A stretch of 32,867 bases of DNA from Streptomyces sp. SolWspMP-5a-2 (GTDB lineage Bacteria > Actinomycetota > Actinomycetes > Streptomycetales > Streptomycetaceae). The stretch is taken from the NCBI RefSeq assembly GCF_900091845.1, contig NZ_FMCI01000125.1:1-32867 (forward strand). Reading direction: 5' to 3'. Each line of letters starts with the position of its first letter. Within the stretch, counting starts at the first letter, position 1. This document shows positions 10,214-19,268 of the stretch, one piece after another. The notes under the pieces were generated by a model. The model saw only the letters and a program-made list of their open reading frames with translations, did not search any database and had not been told where the DNA came from. The position numbers and the translations under genes are program-made.

Positions 10214-12463
10214 ATGGAACCGACCGAGAGCGCCGCCCCGGACTCCCGGCTGCCCCGACGCCGGGTCACCGGACCGCTGCGGGCGGGCCGGTGGACGGTA
10301 CGGGCACCGGAGCGACCGGGCGCCGAGACGCGCGCCGTCGGACAGTTCGCCGTACCCACCGGGCCGGGCACCCCGCGCCCGGCCGCAGGCCACCTCGGCG
10401 CCGGCCACCCCGCCGGGCACGCGGCCGACGCGGAACGGCAGGTCCGGCCCGCGCTGCCTGCCGCGGTCGTCGTGGCCGCCGCCGTCGTCCTGGGCGCCGG
10501 GTTCCATCGCGCGTTCAGCGGGGCGCACGCCCTTTTCCCGTCCGGCACCGTCGGCTGGTCCCTCGCCCTGCTCACCGGCGTCATCGTCGGCCACCTCGTG
10601 ATGCTCGGCCGGGCCCGCTGGTGGGGCGGCACCGGCTCGGGCGCCGCGCTCACCCTCGCCGTGCTGCTGCTGTACGGGTGGGTGCCCGCGGGCATGGTCA
10701 GCCTCACCGTCGTCGTCCTGGTCGGCACCGCCCGCCGCAACCGCTGGCGCCAGGGCGTGCGGCACGGCGCGGTCGACATCCTCGGCATCGGCGCGGGCGG
10801 CCTGGTGCTGAGCGCCTTCGGCCGGGTCCCGTCGGTCGAGCACCCCTGGAGCCCGGACAGCTGGACCGCCTACACCGTCCCCGAGGTGCTGCTGGTCGCC
10901 GCCGCCTACCTCCTCGTCACCCGCGCCCTGCTCTGGTTCCTGAGCGTGCCGCACCGCGCCGGACTGCCCACCGCCGCCCGCACCGCCCTGGTCAGACAGG
11001 GCCTGGTGGCCGTCGCGCTGCTCGGCATCGCCCCGCTGGTCTGCGTGGTCGCCGTCGCCCAGCCGGTGCTGCTGCCGCTGTTCGCGATCCCGCTGATCGC
11101 CCTCGACTCCACCCTGTGGATCGCCCGCGCCCGCGCCGAGGAGCAACTGCGCGACCCGCTCACCGGCCTGCCCAACCGCCAGTGGCTGCTGGAGCGCATC
11201 TGGACCGCCCTGGACGACGCCGAGCGCATCGGCGCCCGTTCCGCGCTGATGCTCATCGACCTGGACCGGTTCCGGTCCGTCAACGACACCCTCGGCCACC
11301 TCGCCGGGGACCGGCTGCTGCTCCAGATAGCGGACCGGCTGCGGGTGGCGCTGCCCCGCGGCGCCGAGGCCGCGCGGCTCGGCGGCGACGAGTTCGCCGT
11401 CCTGCTCCCGGTCGCCGACTCCACCACCTCCGCCACCCGGGTCGCCCGCGGCCTGGTCTCCGCGCTCTCCTCCCCGCTCGACCTGGACGGCCTCACGCTC
11501 GTCCTGGAGGCCAGCGCGGGCGTCGCCGTCTTCCCCGACCACGCGCTGGACGCCGAGGGGCTGCTGCGCCGGGCCGACGTCGCGATGTACCAGGCGAAGC
11601 GGGACCGCACGGGCGTCGAGGTCTACGAGTCCAAGCGGGACTCCAACACCCCCGACCGGCTCGGTCTCCTGGGCGATCTGCGGCGGGCGCTCGACGCCCA
11701 CGAGGTGCAGCTGCACTACCAGCCCAAGGTCCGCTTCGACGGCCAGGTGGCGGGCCTGGAGGCGCTGGTGCGCTGGGTGCACCCGGAGCGCGGCAAGGTC
11801 CCGCCGGACGAGTTCATAGCGATCGCCGAGACCTCCGGCCTCATGCCCCACCTCACCGAGTACGTGCTCGACACGGCGCTCGCGCAGGTCGCCCGCTGGC
11901 GGGCCCAGGGCCTCCTGGTGCCCGTCGCGGTCAACGTCTCCCCGCGCGACGTGCACACCCCGGGGTTCGCGGGATCGGTGGCCGCGCGCCTGGCCCGGCA
12001 CGGTGTCCCGGCCGGTTCGCTCCAGTTGGAGATCACCGAGCACGTGCTCCTGGAGGACCCGCAGCGGGCCGCCGACACCCTCGCCGGGCTGACCGGCCAC
12101 GGCGTGAAGATGTCCCTGGACGACTTCGGCACCGGCTACTCCTCGCTGGTGCACCTGCGGCGGCTGCCGGTCAGCGAGCTGAAGATCGACCGCTCGTTCG
12201 TGGCCCGGCTCGCGGTCGACACCGAGGACGCGGAGATCGTGCGCTGCACGGTCGACCTCGCCCATTCGCTGGGGCTGCTGGTCGTCGCGGAGGGCGTCGA
12301 GGACGACGAGACCTGGGAGCGCCTGCGCGACCTGGGCTGCGACGCCGTGCAGGGCTGGCTGGTCGCCGCCGCGATGCCGCCCGAGGAGACGACGGCCTGG
12401 CTGCTGGCCCGGGGCTCGCGGGGCTGGCAGCGCCCGCGCGCCGCGCTCCCGGCCGCCGAGTGA
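10214..12463 (+). CDS. rmdB: Membrane GGDEF-EAL protein, c-di-GMP phosphodiesterase RmdB
   Basis: 749-aa protein. A basic cytoplasmic N-terminus (1-78) leads into about six membrane segments (about 81-303). The GGDEF domain runs from DPLTGLPNRQ (about 314) with intact GGDEF at 390-394; the residues before it (PRGA-EAARL) lack the RxxD inhibitory site. The EAL domain has every catalytic element: E516 A517 L518 then VRW, VNVSPRD, LEITEH, DDFGTGYSSL, LKIDRSF and AEGVED. It should therefore hydrolyse c-di-GMP. Position beside ligA matches SCO5495 (RmdB), a phosphodiesterase needed for normal development in S. coelicolor. ATG 10214 is chosen over the upstream GTG 10181 because GAGAGGGACGGGA precedes it. 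Monocistronic: terminator at 12485-12507. Confidence 0.92.
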   Translation: MEPTESAAPDSRLPRRRVTGPLRAGRWTVRAPERPGAETRAVGQFAVPTGPGTPRPAAGHLGAGHPAGHAADAERQVRPALPAAVVVAAAVVLGAGFHRAFSGAHALFPSGTVGWSLALLTGVIVGHLVMLGRARWWGGTGSGAALTLAVLLLYGWVPAGMVSLTVVVLVGTARRNRWRQGVRHGAVDILGIGAGGLVLSAFGRVPSVEHPWSPDSWTAYTVPEVLLVAAAYLLVTRALLWFLSVPHRAGLPTAARTALVRQGLVAVALLGIAPLVCVVAVAQPVLLPLFAIPLIALDSTLWIARARAEEQLRDPLTGLPNRQWLLERIWTALDDAERIGARSALMLIDLDRFRSVNDTLGHLAGDRLLLQIADRLRVALPRGAEAARLGGDEFAVLLPVADSTTSATRVARGLVSALSSPLDLDGLTLVLEASAGVAVFPDHALDAEGLLRRADVAMYQAKRDRTGVEVYESKRDSNTPDRLGLLGDLRRALDAHEVQLHYQPKVRFDGQVAGLEALVRWVHPERGKVPPDEFIAIAETSGLMPHLTEYVLDTALAQVARWRAQGLLVPVAVNVSPRDVHTPGFAGSVAARLARHGVPAGSLQLEITEHVLLEDPQRAADTLAGLTGHGVKMSLDDFGTGYSSLVHLRRLPVSELKIDRSFVARLAVDTEDAEIVRCTVDLAHSLGLLVVAEGVEDDETWERLRDLGCDAVQGWLVAAAMPPEETTAWLLARGSRGWQRPRAALPAAE

Positions 12464-12484
12464 CCGGCGGGCCGCGCGCCGCGG

Positions 12485-12507
12485 TCCCGGCGCTCCCGCC
12501 GCCGGGA
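12485..12507 (+). terminator. Hairpin terminator after rmdB
   Basis: TCCCGGCG (12485-12492) pairs with CGCCGGGA (12500-12507), loop of seven bases, no T-tract. It precedes the gatC promoter. Confidence 0.65.
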
Positions 12508-12540
12508 GAAACCGTTTAACGGGTATCCCCTCGCGCGGCC

Positions 12541-12546
12541 TAGGAT
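12541..12546 (+). promoter_or_regulatory. -10 element (TAGGAT) of the gat operon
   Basis: TAGGAT lies 40 bp before the gatC ATG. TTTAAC (12515-12520) could be a poor -35 at a 20-bp spacing. The leader would be about 34 nt and contains AGAGGA as ribosome-binding site. Confidence 0.5.
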
Positions 12547-12586
12547 TGGCCGCACATCACTCACACTCACCCCAGAGGATCGCTGC

Positions 12587-12883
12587 ATGCCTGGCATCAC
12601 GCGCGAGGAGGTCGCCCACCTCGCCCGGCTGGCGCGTCTGGAGCTGAAGAGCGAAGAACTCGACCACTTCGCGGGACAGCTGGACGACATCATCGGCGCG
12701 GTCGCCCGCGTCAGTGAGGTCGCCGACCAAGACGTGCCGCCGACCTCGCACCCGCTCCCGCTGACGAACGTCATGCGGGCGGACGAGGTCCGTCCGTCGC
12801 TCACCCCCGAGCAGGCGCTCTCCGGCGCCCCGGCCCAGGAGCAGCAGCGTTTCAAGGTGCCGCAGATCCTGGGGGAGGACTAA
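12587..12883 (+). CDS. gatC: Asp/Glu-tRNA(Asn/Gln) amidotransferase subunit C
   Basis: 98-aa GatC, the small subunit that wraps and stabilises GatA in the GatCAB complex. The opening [17 protein letters not shown] is the family signature, followed by [15 protein letters not shown] and [23 protein letters not shown], the proline-rich linker typical of GatC. It ends QRFKVPQIL as usual. First gene of the operon; six bases separate its stop from the gatA ATG. Strong ribosome-binding site AGAGGA. Confidence 0.96.
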   Translation: MPGITREEVAHLARLARLELKSEELDHFAGQLDDIIGAVARVSEVADQDVPPTSHPLPLTNVMRADEVRPSLTPEQALSGAPAQEQQRFKVPQILGED

Positions 12884-12888
12884 CCGCC

Positions 12889-14382
12889 ATGACGGACATC
12901 ATCAAGCTCACCGCGGCCGAGACCGCCGCGAAGATCGCCTCGGGCGACCTCACGGCCGTCCAGGTCACCGAGGCGCACCTGGCCCGCATCGAGGCCGTCG
13001 ACGAGAAGGTGCACGCCTTCCTGCACGTCGACCGCGAGGGCGCGCTGGCCCAGGCCCGCGCCGTCGACGACAAGCGCGCCCGGGGCGAGAAGCTCGGCCC
13101 GCTGGCCGGCGTCCCGCTCGCGCTGAAGGACATCTTCACCACCGAGGGCATCCCGACGACCGTCGGCTCCAAGATCCTCGAAGGCTGGATCCCGCCGTAC
13201 GACGCGACCCTCACCAAGCGCCTCAAGGCCGCCGACGTGGTCATCCTCGGCAAGACCAACATGGACGAGTTCGCCATGGGGTCCTCCACCGAGAACAGCG
13301 CGTACGGGCCCACCGGCAACCCCTGGGACCTGACCAGGATCCCCGGCGGCTCAGGCGGCGGTTCCTCCGCCGCGCTCGCCTCCTTCCAGGCGCCGCTGGC
13401 GATCGGCACCGACACGGGCGGCTCCATCCGCCAGCCCGCGTCCGTCACCGGCACGGTCGGCGTGAAGCCGACGTACGGCGCGGTCTCCCGCTACGGCATG
13501 GTGGCGTTCTCGTCCTCCCTCGACCAGGGCGGCCCGTGCGCCCGGACGGTCCTGGACGCGGCGCTGCTGCACGAGGTCATCGCCGGTCACGACCCGCTGG
13601 ACTCGACGTCGATCGACGCGCCGGTCCCGCCGGTCGTGGAGGCCGCCCGCAACGGCAGCGTCGACGGCATGCGCGTCGGCGTCGTCAAGCAGTTCCGCGG
13701 CGAGGGCTACCAGGCCGGTGTCGTCCAGCGGTTCGACGAGTCGGTCGAGCTGCTGAAGTCGCTGGGCGCCGAGATCGTCGAACTGGACTGCCCGTCCTTC
13801 GACCTCGCCCTTTCGGCGTACTACCTGATCGCGCCCTCCGAGTGCTCCTCGAACCTGGCCCGCTTCGACGGCCTGCGCTACGGCGTGCGGACCGGCGACG
13901 ACGGCACCCGTTCGGCCGAGGACGTCACCTCCCTCACCCGTGAGGCGGGCTTCGGACCCGAGGTCAAGCGGCGCGTCATGCTCGGCACGTACGCCCTGTC
14001 GAGCGGCTACTACGACGCCTACTACGGCTCCGCCCAGAAGGTGCGCACCCTCATCACGCGCGACTTCGAGCGGGCCTTCGAGCAGGTGGACGTGATCGTC
14101 TCGCCGACGACCCCGACCACCGCCTTCGCGATCGGCGAGCGCGCCGACGACCCGATGGCGATGTACCTCGCGGACCTGTGCACCATCCCCACCAACCTGG
14201 CGGGCAACGCGGCCATGTCGCTGCCGTGCGGTCTGGCCCCGGAGGACAACCTCCCGGTCGGGCTCCAGATCATCGCGCCCGCGCTGAAGGACGACCGCCT
14301 GTACAAGGTGGGTGCCGCCGTCGAGGCCGCCTTCGTGGAAAAGTGGGGTCACCCGCTGCTTGAGGAGGCTCCGTCGCTGTGA
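12889..14382 (+). CDS. gatA: Asp/Glu-tRNA(Asn/Gln) amidotransferase subunit A
   Basis: 497-aa glutaminase subunit of GatCAB. It frees ammonia from glutamine for amidation of Glu-tRNA(Gln), and of Asp-tRNA(Asn) where needed. The amidase-signature triad is visible: Lys80 (PLALKD), Ser155 ([10 protein letters not shown]) and Ser179 ([10 protein letters not shown]). [25 protein letters not shown] and DVIVSPTTP are conserved family blocks; length is normal. The ribosome-binding site (GGGGAGGA) lies inside the end of gatC, so translation is coupled. Its TGA overlaps the GTG of the next small gene by four bases. Confidence 0.97.
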   Translation: MTDIIKLTAAETAAKIASGDLTAVQVTEAHLARIEAVDEKVHAFLHVDREGALAQARAVDDKRARGEKLGPLAGVPLALKDIFTTEGIPTTVGSKILEGWIPPYDATLTKRLKAADVVILGKTNMDEFAMGSSTENSAYGPTGNPWDLTRIPGGSGGGSSAALASFQAPLAIGTDTGGSIRQPASVTGTVGVKPTYGAVSRYGMVAFSSSLDQGGPCARTVLDAALLHEVIAGHDPLDSTSIDAPVPPVVEAARNGSVDGMRVGVVKQFRGEGYQAGVVQRFDESVELLKSLGAEIVELDCPSFDLALSAYYLIAPSECSSNLARFDGLRYGVRTGDDGTRSAEDVTSLTREAGFGPEVKRRVMLGTYALSSGYYDAYYGSAQKVRTLITRDFERAFEQVDVIVSPTTPTTAFAIGERADDPMAMYLADLCTIPTNLAGNAAMSLPCGLAPEDNLPVGLQIIAPALKDDRLYKVGAAVEAAFVEKWGHPLLEEAPSL

Positions 14383-14621
14383 GTAACACACTGGCCAAGG
14401 CCAAGGGCTTCAAGAAGTCCAAGTCCGGCACGTACCTGTCCATGGCAACCACCGCCTTCGGCGCGCTGAGCGTGGCCAAGCAGATCAAGAAGGCCCGGAC
14501 CGAGCAGGACACCCTGCGGCTGGTCGACGCCACCGTCTCGGCGGTCGCGATCGTCACCGGCCTCGCCATCCTGTACCGCGAGCTGAAGCGGCTGGGCGAC
14601 GACGACGTCCTGCTGGGCTGA
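14379..14621 (+). CDS. Conserved-type 80-aa protein inside the gat operon
   Basis: This 80-aa protein starts at GTG 14379, overlapping the gatA stop by four bases (GTGA), with GAGGAGG upstream. The first 18 residues are basic ([12 protein letters not shown]). Two weakly hydrophobic segments follow (about 20-33 and 48-63), linked by [11 protein letters not shown], and the end is acidic (GDDDVLLG). It could be a small membrane-associated protein. The same position between gatA and gatB is, from memory, occupied by a small gene in S. coelicolor (about SCO5500). No function is known. The operon context suggests coupling to tRNA amidation, or simple hitch-hiking. Confidence 0.85.
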   Translation: MSNTLAKAKGFKKSKSGTYLSMATTAFGALSVAKQIKKARTEQDTLRLVDATVSAVAIVTGLAILYRELKRLGDDDVLLG

Positions 14622-14636
14622 GAGGGAAGTTTCACC

Positions 14637-16151
14637 GTGACCACCACGACCGACCTGGTGTCGTACGAGGACGCGCTCGCGTCCTACGACCCCGTCATGG
14701 GCCTCGAGGTCCATGTCGAACTCGGCACCAGGACCAAGATGTTCTGCGGCTGTTCGACCGAGCTGGGCGCCGAGCCCAACTCGCAGACCTGCCCGACCTG
14801 CCTCGGCATGCCCGGCGCGCTCCCGGTCGTCAACGCGATCGGCATCGAGTCCGCCGTCAAGATCGGTCTCGCGCTGAACTGCGAGATCGCCGAGTGGTGC
14901 CGCTTCGCCCGGAAGAACTACTTCTATCCGGACATGCCGAAGAACTTCCAGACCTCCCAGTACGACGAGCCGATCGCCTTCGACGGCTACCTCGATGTCC
15001 AGCTGGAGGACGGCGAGACCTTCCGGGTGCAGATCGAGCGCGCCCACATGGAGGAGGACACCGGCAAGTCGACGCACGTCGGCGGCGCGACGGGCCGTAT
15101 CCACGGCGCCTCGCACTCGCTCCTCGACTACAACCGGGCCGGCATCCCGCTCATCGAGATCGTCACCAAGCCGATCGAGGGCGCGGGCGCCCGCGCCCCC
15201 GAGGTCGCGCGGGCGTACGTGCGGGAGCTGCGCGAGGTCATCAAGGCGCTCGGCGTCTCCGAGGCCCGGATGGAGATGGGGCAGATGCGCTGCGACGTGA
15301 ACCTGTCGCTGCGCCCGAGCCCCACCGCGAAGTTCGGCACCCGCTCGGAGACGAAGAACGTCAACTCGCTGCGGTCCGTGGAGCGCGCGGCCCGCTTCGA
15401 GATCCAGCGGCACGCCGCCGTGCTCTCCTCGGGCGGCACGATCATCCAGGAGACCCGCCACTTCCACGAGGACACCGGGTCGACGACCTCGGGCCGCGTG
15501 AAGGAGGAGGCCGAGGACTACCGGTACTTCCCGGAGCCCGACCTGGTGCCGGTCGCGCCGTCGCGCGCGTGGGTCGAGGAGATCCGCGCCGCGCTGCCCG
15601 AACTGCCGCTGGCCCGCCGCAACCGGCTCCTCGCCGACTGGGGCATCTCCGCCACCGACATGCAGTCGATCACCAACGCGGGCGCGCTGGACCTGATCGT
15701 CGCCACCATCGACGCGGGTGCCGACGCGGCCTCCGCGCGCAAGTGGTGGATGGGCGAACTGGCCCGCAGCGCCAACGAGTCGGCCACCCCGCTCGACGCG
15801 CTGGCGATCACCCCGGAGCAGGTCGCCCGGGTCACCGCGCTGGTCAACGCCGGTGACCTGAACGACAAGCTGGCCCGTCAGGTCATCGAGGGCGTCCTCG
15901 CGGGCGAGGGCACCCCGGACGAGGTCGTCGACAAGCGGGGTCTGAAGGTCGTCTCCGACGACTCCGCGCTCTCCACCGCCGTCGACGAGGCCATCGCGGG
16001 CAACCCCGGCATCGCCGACAAGATCCGCGGCGGCAAGGTCGCCGCGGCCGGAGCCCTGGTCGGCGCCGTCATGAAGGCGACCCGCGGTCAGGCCGACGCG
16101 GCCCGGGTCAAGGAACTGATCCTGGCGAAGCTGGGCGTCGCCGAAGGCTGA
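14637..16151 (+). CDS. gatB: Asp/Glu-tRNA(Asn/Gln) amidotransferase subunit B
   Basis: 504-aa subunit that binds the misacylated tRNA, activates the carboxylate with ATP and receives ammonia from GatA. The start region [20 protein letters not shown] is the family signature. The CxC...[13 protein letters not shown] zinc region, [51 protein letters not shown] and [11 protein letters not shown] follow in order. The C-terminal YqeY-like tail domain (about 355-504) binds tRNA. GTG start with GAGAGGGAAG upstream, 15 bp after the 80-aa gene. The transcript ends at the 16174-16204 hairpin. Confidence 0.97.
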   Translation: MTTTTDLVSYEDALASYDPVMGLEVHVELGTRTKMFCGCSTELGAEPNSQTCPTCLGMPGALPVVNAIGIESAVKIGLALNCEIAEWCRFARKNYFYPDMPKNFQTSQYDEPIAFDGYLDVQLEDGETFRVQIERAHMEEDTGKSTHVGGATGRIHGASHSLLDYNRAGIPLIEIVTKPIEGAGARAPEVARAYVRELREVIKALGVSEARMEMGQMRCDVNLSLRPSPTAKFGTRSETKNVNSLRSVERAARFEIQRHAAVLSSGGTIIQETRHFHEDTGSTTSGRVKEEAEDYRYFPEPDLVPVAPSRAWVEEIRAALPELPLARRNRLLADWGISATDMQSITNAGALDLIVATIDAGADAASARKWWMGELARSANESATPLDALAITPEQVARVTALVNAGDLNDKLARQVIEGVLAGEGTPDEVVDKRGLKVVSDDSALSTAVDEAIAGNPGIADKIRGGKVAAAGALVGAVMKATRGQADAARVKELILAKLGVAEG

Positions 16152-16173
16152 GCGACGCCGCGGACAGCGGGCG

Positions 16174-16204
16174 ACGGCCCCGGAGGCACCCCCTCCGGGG
16201 CCGT
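16174..16204 (+). terminator. Strong hairpin terminator of the gat operon
   Basis: A perfect 12-bp stem, ACGGCCCCGGAG (16174-16185) with CTCCGGGGCCGT (16193-16204), and a 7-nt loop. No T-tract. The sequence CCGTTCCCGTGCG at its right end (16201-16213) recurs at 16272-16284. Confidence 0.85.
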
Positions 16205-16402
16205 TCCCGTGCGGGCCCGGACTCACCTCCTCCGGGCACGCGCCCGTGCGTGTCCGGAGGCCCCCCGGGAGCCGTTCCCGTGCGTGCCGGTGCCCTCCGG
16301 GAGACGGTCGAATTCTGTGAAAAACCACACCCAGGCGATAAACGATCACATTCCCCTGCGAGAGTGAGCGGCCCACCGCTCATCCACCCAGGGGGCACGC
16401 CC
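16205..16402 (+). promoter_or_regulatory. Intergenic region with the MMPL gene promoter
   Basis: About 200 bp. The stretch 16309-16351 (GTCGAATTCTGTG, AAAAACC, GGCGATAAACGATCACATT) is much more AT-rich than its surroundings and most likely holds the promoter; GATAAA or GATCAC could be the -10. I cannot place the start point. Confidence 0.35.
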
Positions 16403-18646
16403 GTGGCAGCACTCGCACGCTGGTGCGTGAGACACCGCCTGGCCACCGTCCTGCTCTGGCTGCTCGCCCTCGGCGGGACCGGCGCGGCGGCCGCCCTCAC
16501 CGGCGCCGCCTACTCCAACGACTACGAGGTCCGCGGCACCGAGTCCGGCCGCGCCGCCGACCTGCTGCGCGCCGGGTTCCCGGAACTCGGCGGCGACACC
16601 GGGACCGTCGTCTGGCACACCACCGCGGGCGGCGTGCGCGCGGCCGACGTCGAGCAGACCATGACCGCCACCCTGGAGAGGATCGCCGCCCTGCCCGGCG
16701 TCGCCTCCGTGACCAGCCCCTACACCGGCGAGGGCGCCGGGAACGTCAGCGCCGACGGGCGCACCGCCTACGCCCCGGTCGCCTTCACCGACCGCGCCGA
16801 GGACCTGGACGCCTCCCGGGCCCGCGCCGTCGTCGACACCGCGCGGGCCGCCGCCGGCGACGGGCTCCAGGTGGAGCTGGGCGGCACCGCCATCGGGCCC
16901 ACCCAGACCTCCGGCGGCCATCTCGCCGAGGCGGTCGGGGTCGCCGTCGCGGCCGTCGTCCTGTTCCTCGCCTTCGGCTCGCTCGCCGCCTCCCTGCTGC
17001 CCATCGCCACCGCGCTCACCGGCGTCGGCACCGCGTACGCCGGGACGGTGCTGCTCGGGCACGCCGTGACCGTCGCCGACTTCGCGCCGATGCTCGGCAT
17101 GCTGGTCGGGCTCGGCGTCGGCATCGACTACGCCCTGTTCATCGTCACCCGGCACCGGCGCGGCCTCCGGCGCGGTCTGGACGTCACCGAGGCGGCCACC
17201 GAGGCCGTCGTCACCACCGGGCGCGCGGTCGTCTTCGCGGGCGCCACCGTGTGCATCGCGCTGCTCGGGATGCTCATCCTGCGCCTCGGCTTCCTCAACG
17301 GCGTCGCGCTCGCCGCCTCGCTGACGGTCGTGCTCACCGTCGCCGCCTCCGTGACGCTGCTGCCCGCCCTGCTCTCCTTCATCGGACCGCGCGCCCTCAG
17401 CCGCCGTGAGCGCCGGGCGCTGGCCGCGCACGGACCCCGGCCCGAGCTGCCGACCGGGTTCGCCGCCCGCTGGTCGGCCCTGGTCCAGCGCCGCCCCGCG
17501 CTGCTCGGCGTCCTCGCGGTGGCCGTGATGACCGTCCTCGCGCTGCCCACCCTCGGCCTCCACCTGGGCACCTCCGACCAGGGCAACGACCCGGCCTCCT
17601 CGACCACCCGCCGCGCCTACGACCTGCTCGCCGACGCCTTCGGACCCGGCGTCAACGGACCCCTCACGGTGGTGACCCCCGTCGGCGGCGCCGAGGACCG
17701 GCTCGCCCTCGACAACCTGGGCGCCGCCGTCCGCGCCACCGAGGGCGTCGCCTCGGTCTCCCCGGTGACCTTCGACGGCTCGGGGGACACCGCCTTCCTC
17801 ACGGTCGTGCCGACCTCGGCGCCGCAGTCCCGGCAGACCAGCGACCTCGTCGACCGGCTGCGCGGCGAGGTGCTGCCGCGCGCCGAGGCCGGCACCTCGC
17901 TCGACCTGGACGTCGGCGGGGTGACGGCCGGGTACGACGACTTCGCGGACGTCATCGTCGGCAAGCTGCCGCTCTTCGTCGGCGTCGTGATCGGCCTGGG
18001 CTGCCTCCTGCTGCTGCTCGCCTTCCGCTCCGTCGGCATCCCGCTGAAGGCCGCCGCGATGAACGTCGCCGCCGTCGCCGCCTCCTTCGGGGTGGTCGTC
18101 GCGGTCTTCCAGTGGGGGTGGGGCAGCGAACTCCTCGGCCTCGGCCGGGCCGGGCCCATCGAACCCTTCCTCCCGGTGATCATGGTGTCGGTCCTCTTCG
18201 GCCTCTCCATGGACTACCAGGTCTTCCTGGTCAGCCGGATGTACGAGGAGTGGCTGGAAACGGGCGACAACCGGCGGGCCGTGCGGGTCGGGCTCGCCGA
18301 GACCAGCCGGGTGATCAACTCCGCCGCGGTCATCATGATCGCCGTCTTCCTGGCCTTCGTCCTCAGCGGCGACCGGGTGATCGCCATGTTCGGCATCGCG
18401 CTCGCCGCCGCCGTCGCCCTGGACGCGTTCGTCCTGCGCACCCTCCTGGTCCCGGCCCTCATGCACCTGCTCGGCGACGCCAACTGGTGGCTGCCGCGCT
18501 GGCTCGACGCCCGGCTGCCCCGCATCAGCATCGAGCCGCCGCAGTGCCGTTCCGGCCATGAAAGGCTGACCGCAGGGGCGGCCGCGGAACCCGCGGCCGC
18601 GGGGACGAAGGGGCACGAGCCGCATGTACGCGACATCACTGGGTGA
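16403..18646 (+). CDS. MMPL-family membrane transporter
   Basis: 747-aa RND-type exporter of the MmpL branch, which in actinobacteria moves lipids, siderophores or small hydrophobic molecules using the proton gradient. TM1 is at about 11-32 (HRLATVLLWLLALGG). An extracytoplasmic domain follows, then a 5-helix bundle, and the pattern repeats. Each half carries the Asp-Tyr pair of the proton relay: GIDYALF (Asp242-Tyr243) and SMDYQVF (Asp604-Tyr605). GTG 16403 is chosen because it follows AGGGGGC and places TM1 at the N-terminus; upstream codons read through the promoter. A Gly/Ala-rich cytoplasmic tail ends inside the next gene (23-nt overlap). The substrate is unknown. Confidence 0.9.
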   Translation: MAALARWCVRHRLATVLLWLLALGGTGAAAALTGAAYSNDYEVRGTESGRAADLLRAGFPELGGDTGTVVWHTTAGGVRAADVEQTMTATLERIAALPGVASVTSPYTGEGAGNVSADGRTAYAPVAFTDRAEDLDASRARAVVDTARAAAGDGLQVELGGTAIGPTQTSGGHLAEAVGVAVAAVVLFLAFGSLAASLLPIATALTGVGTAYAGTVLLGHAVTVADFAPMLGMLVGLGVGIDYALFIVTRHRRGLRRGLDVTEAATEAVVTTGRAVVFAGATVCIALLGMLILRLGFLNGVALAASLTVVLTVAASVTLLPALLSFIGPRALSRRERRALAAHGPRPELPTGFAARWSALVQRRPALLGVLAVAVMTVLALPTLGLHLGTSDQGNDPASSTTRRAYDLLADAFGPGVNGPLTVVTPVGGAEDRLALDNLGAAVRATEGVASVSPVTFDGSGDTAFLTVVPTSAPQSRQTSDLVDRLRGEVLPRAEAGTSLDLDVGGVTAGYDDFADVIVGKLPLFVGVVIGLGCLLLLLAFRSVGIPLKAAAMNVAAVAASFGVVVAVFQWGWGSELLGLGRAGPIEPFLPVIMVSVLFGLSMDYQVFLVSRMYEEWLETGDNRRAVRVGLAETSRVINSAAVIMIAVFLAFVLSGDRVIAMFGIALAAAVALDAFVLRTLLVPALMHLLGDANWWLPRWLDARLPRISIEPPQCRSGHERLTAGAAAEPAAAGTKGHEPHVRDITG

Positions 18647-19187
18647 CGACGGGGCCGAACTCCGCCCGCTGGAGCCCTGGCGGGCCGAGGAGTTCCTCGC
18701 CCACCTCGACCGCGGACGGGAGTTCATCACGCGGTTCATCCCCTTCGGCGCCCAGGCCACCGACGTCCCGTCGGCGCGGGCGCTGCTCCAGCGGTACGCC
18801 GACATGCGCGCCGCCGACACCGGCGCCCTGCACGGCCTGTGGCGGGACGGCACCCTCGTCGGCGGTGTCCTCTTCCTCAACTTCGACGCGGAGAAGGGCA
18901 ACTGCGAGGTCGGCTGCTGGCTGGAACCCGACGCCACCGGGCACGGCCTGGTGACCCGGGCGATGCGCGTGCTGCTCGACCACGCCGTCCTGGAACGCGG
19001 GATGCACCGCGTCGAGTGGGTCGCCGCGGCGGGCAACGAGCCCAGCCTCCGGGTCGCCCGGCGGCTCGGGATGCGGCGCGATGCCGTGCTCCGGGAGGCG
19101 CACCCCTATGGTGGGACGCGGCACGACGTCGAGGTGTGGTCGATCCTCGCCCCGGAGTGGCGGGAAGCACGCGCGCGTGCCGCGTGA
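18624..19187 (+). CDS. GNAT acetyltransferase, RimJ/RimL type
   Basis: 187-aa acetyl-CoA-dependent N-acetyltransferase. ELRPLEPWRAEEFLAHL opens the fold as in RimJ/RimL proteins (Acetyltransf_3). LVGGVLFLNFDAEKGNCEVGCWLEPDATGHGLVTRAM carries strands 4-5 and the acetyl-CoA loop (TGHGLVTRA), and NEPSLRVARRLGMRRDAVLREA is the usual C-terminal block. The ATG lies inside the end of the MMPL gene (23-nt overlap), so the two are probably translated together. Target may be a ribosomal or other protein N-terminus or a small molecule; not determinable here. Confidence 0.88.
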   Translation: MYATSLGDDGAELRPLEPWRAEEFLAHLDRGREFITRFIPFGAQATDVPSARALLQRYADMRAADTGALHGLWRDGTLVGGVLFLNFDAEKGNCEVGCWLEPDATGHGLVTRAMRVLLDHAVLERGMHRVEWVAAAGNEPSLRVARRLGMRRDAVLREAHPYGGTRHDVEVWSILAPEWREARARAA

Positions 19188-19255
19188 CAACGACAGGTGA
19201 AGAGGGCTCGAACGATCGCCAGCCGATCATTAAGAGACCTCTCAGACAGCGTCCG

Positions 19256-19261
19256 TACGGT
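19256..19261 (+). promoter_or_regulatory. Leaderless -10 (TACGGT)
   Basis: TACGGT ends eight bases before ATG 19269, leaving at most one base of leader. It supports that ATG over the in-frame GTG at 19197. Confidence 0.5.
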
Positions 19262-19268
19262 GCGAGGT

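Noticed and set aside
16316..16331. CRP-type site (TGTGA...ACACC) before the MMPL gene
   Set aside because: Only one half-site matches and the Streptomyces Crp pattern is not met.
14349..16376. A 675-codon minus-strand open frame opposite gatB
   Set aside because: Antisense shadow of gatB and its terminator.
16346..19036. An 896-codon minus-strand open frame opposite the MMPL and GNAT genes
   Set aside because: Low-complexity Gly/Asp/Arg sequence that mirrors the real genes; no start signal or domain.
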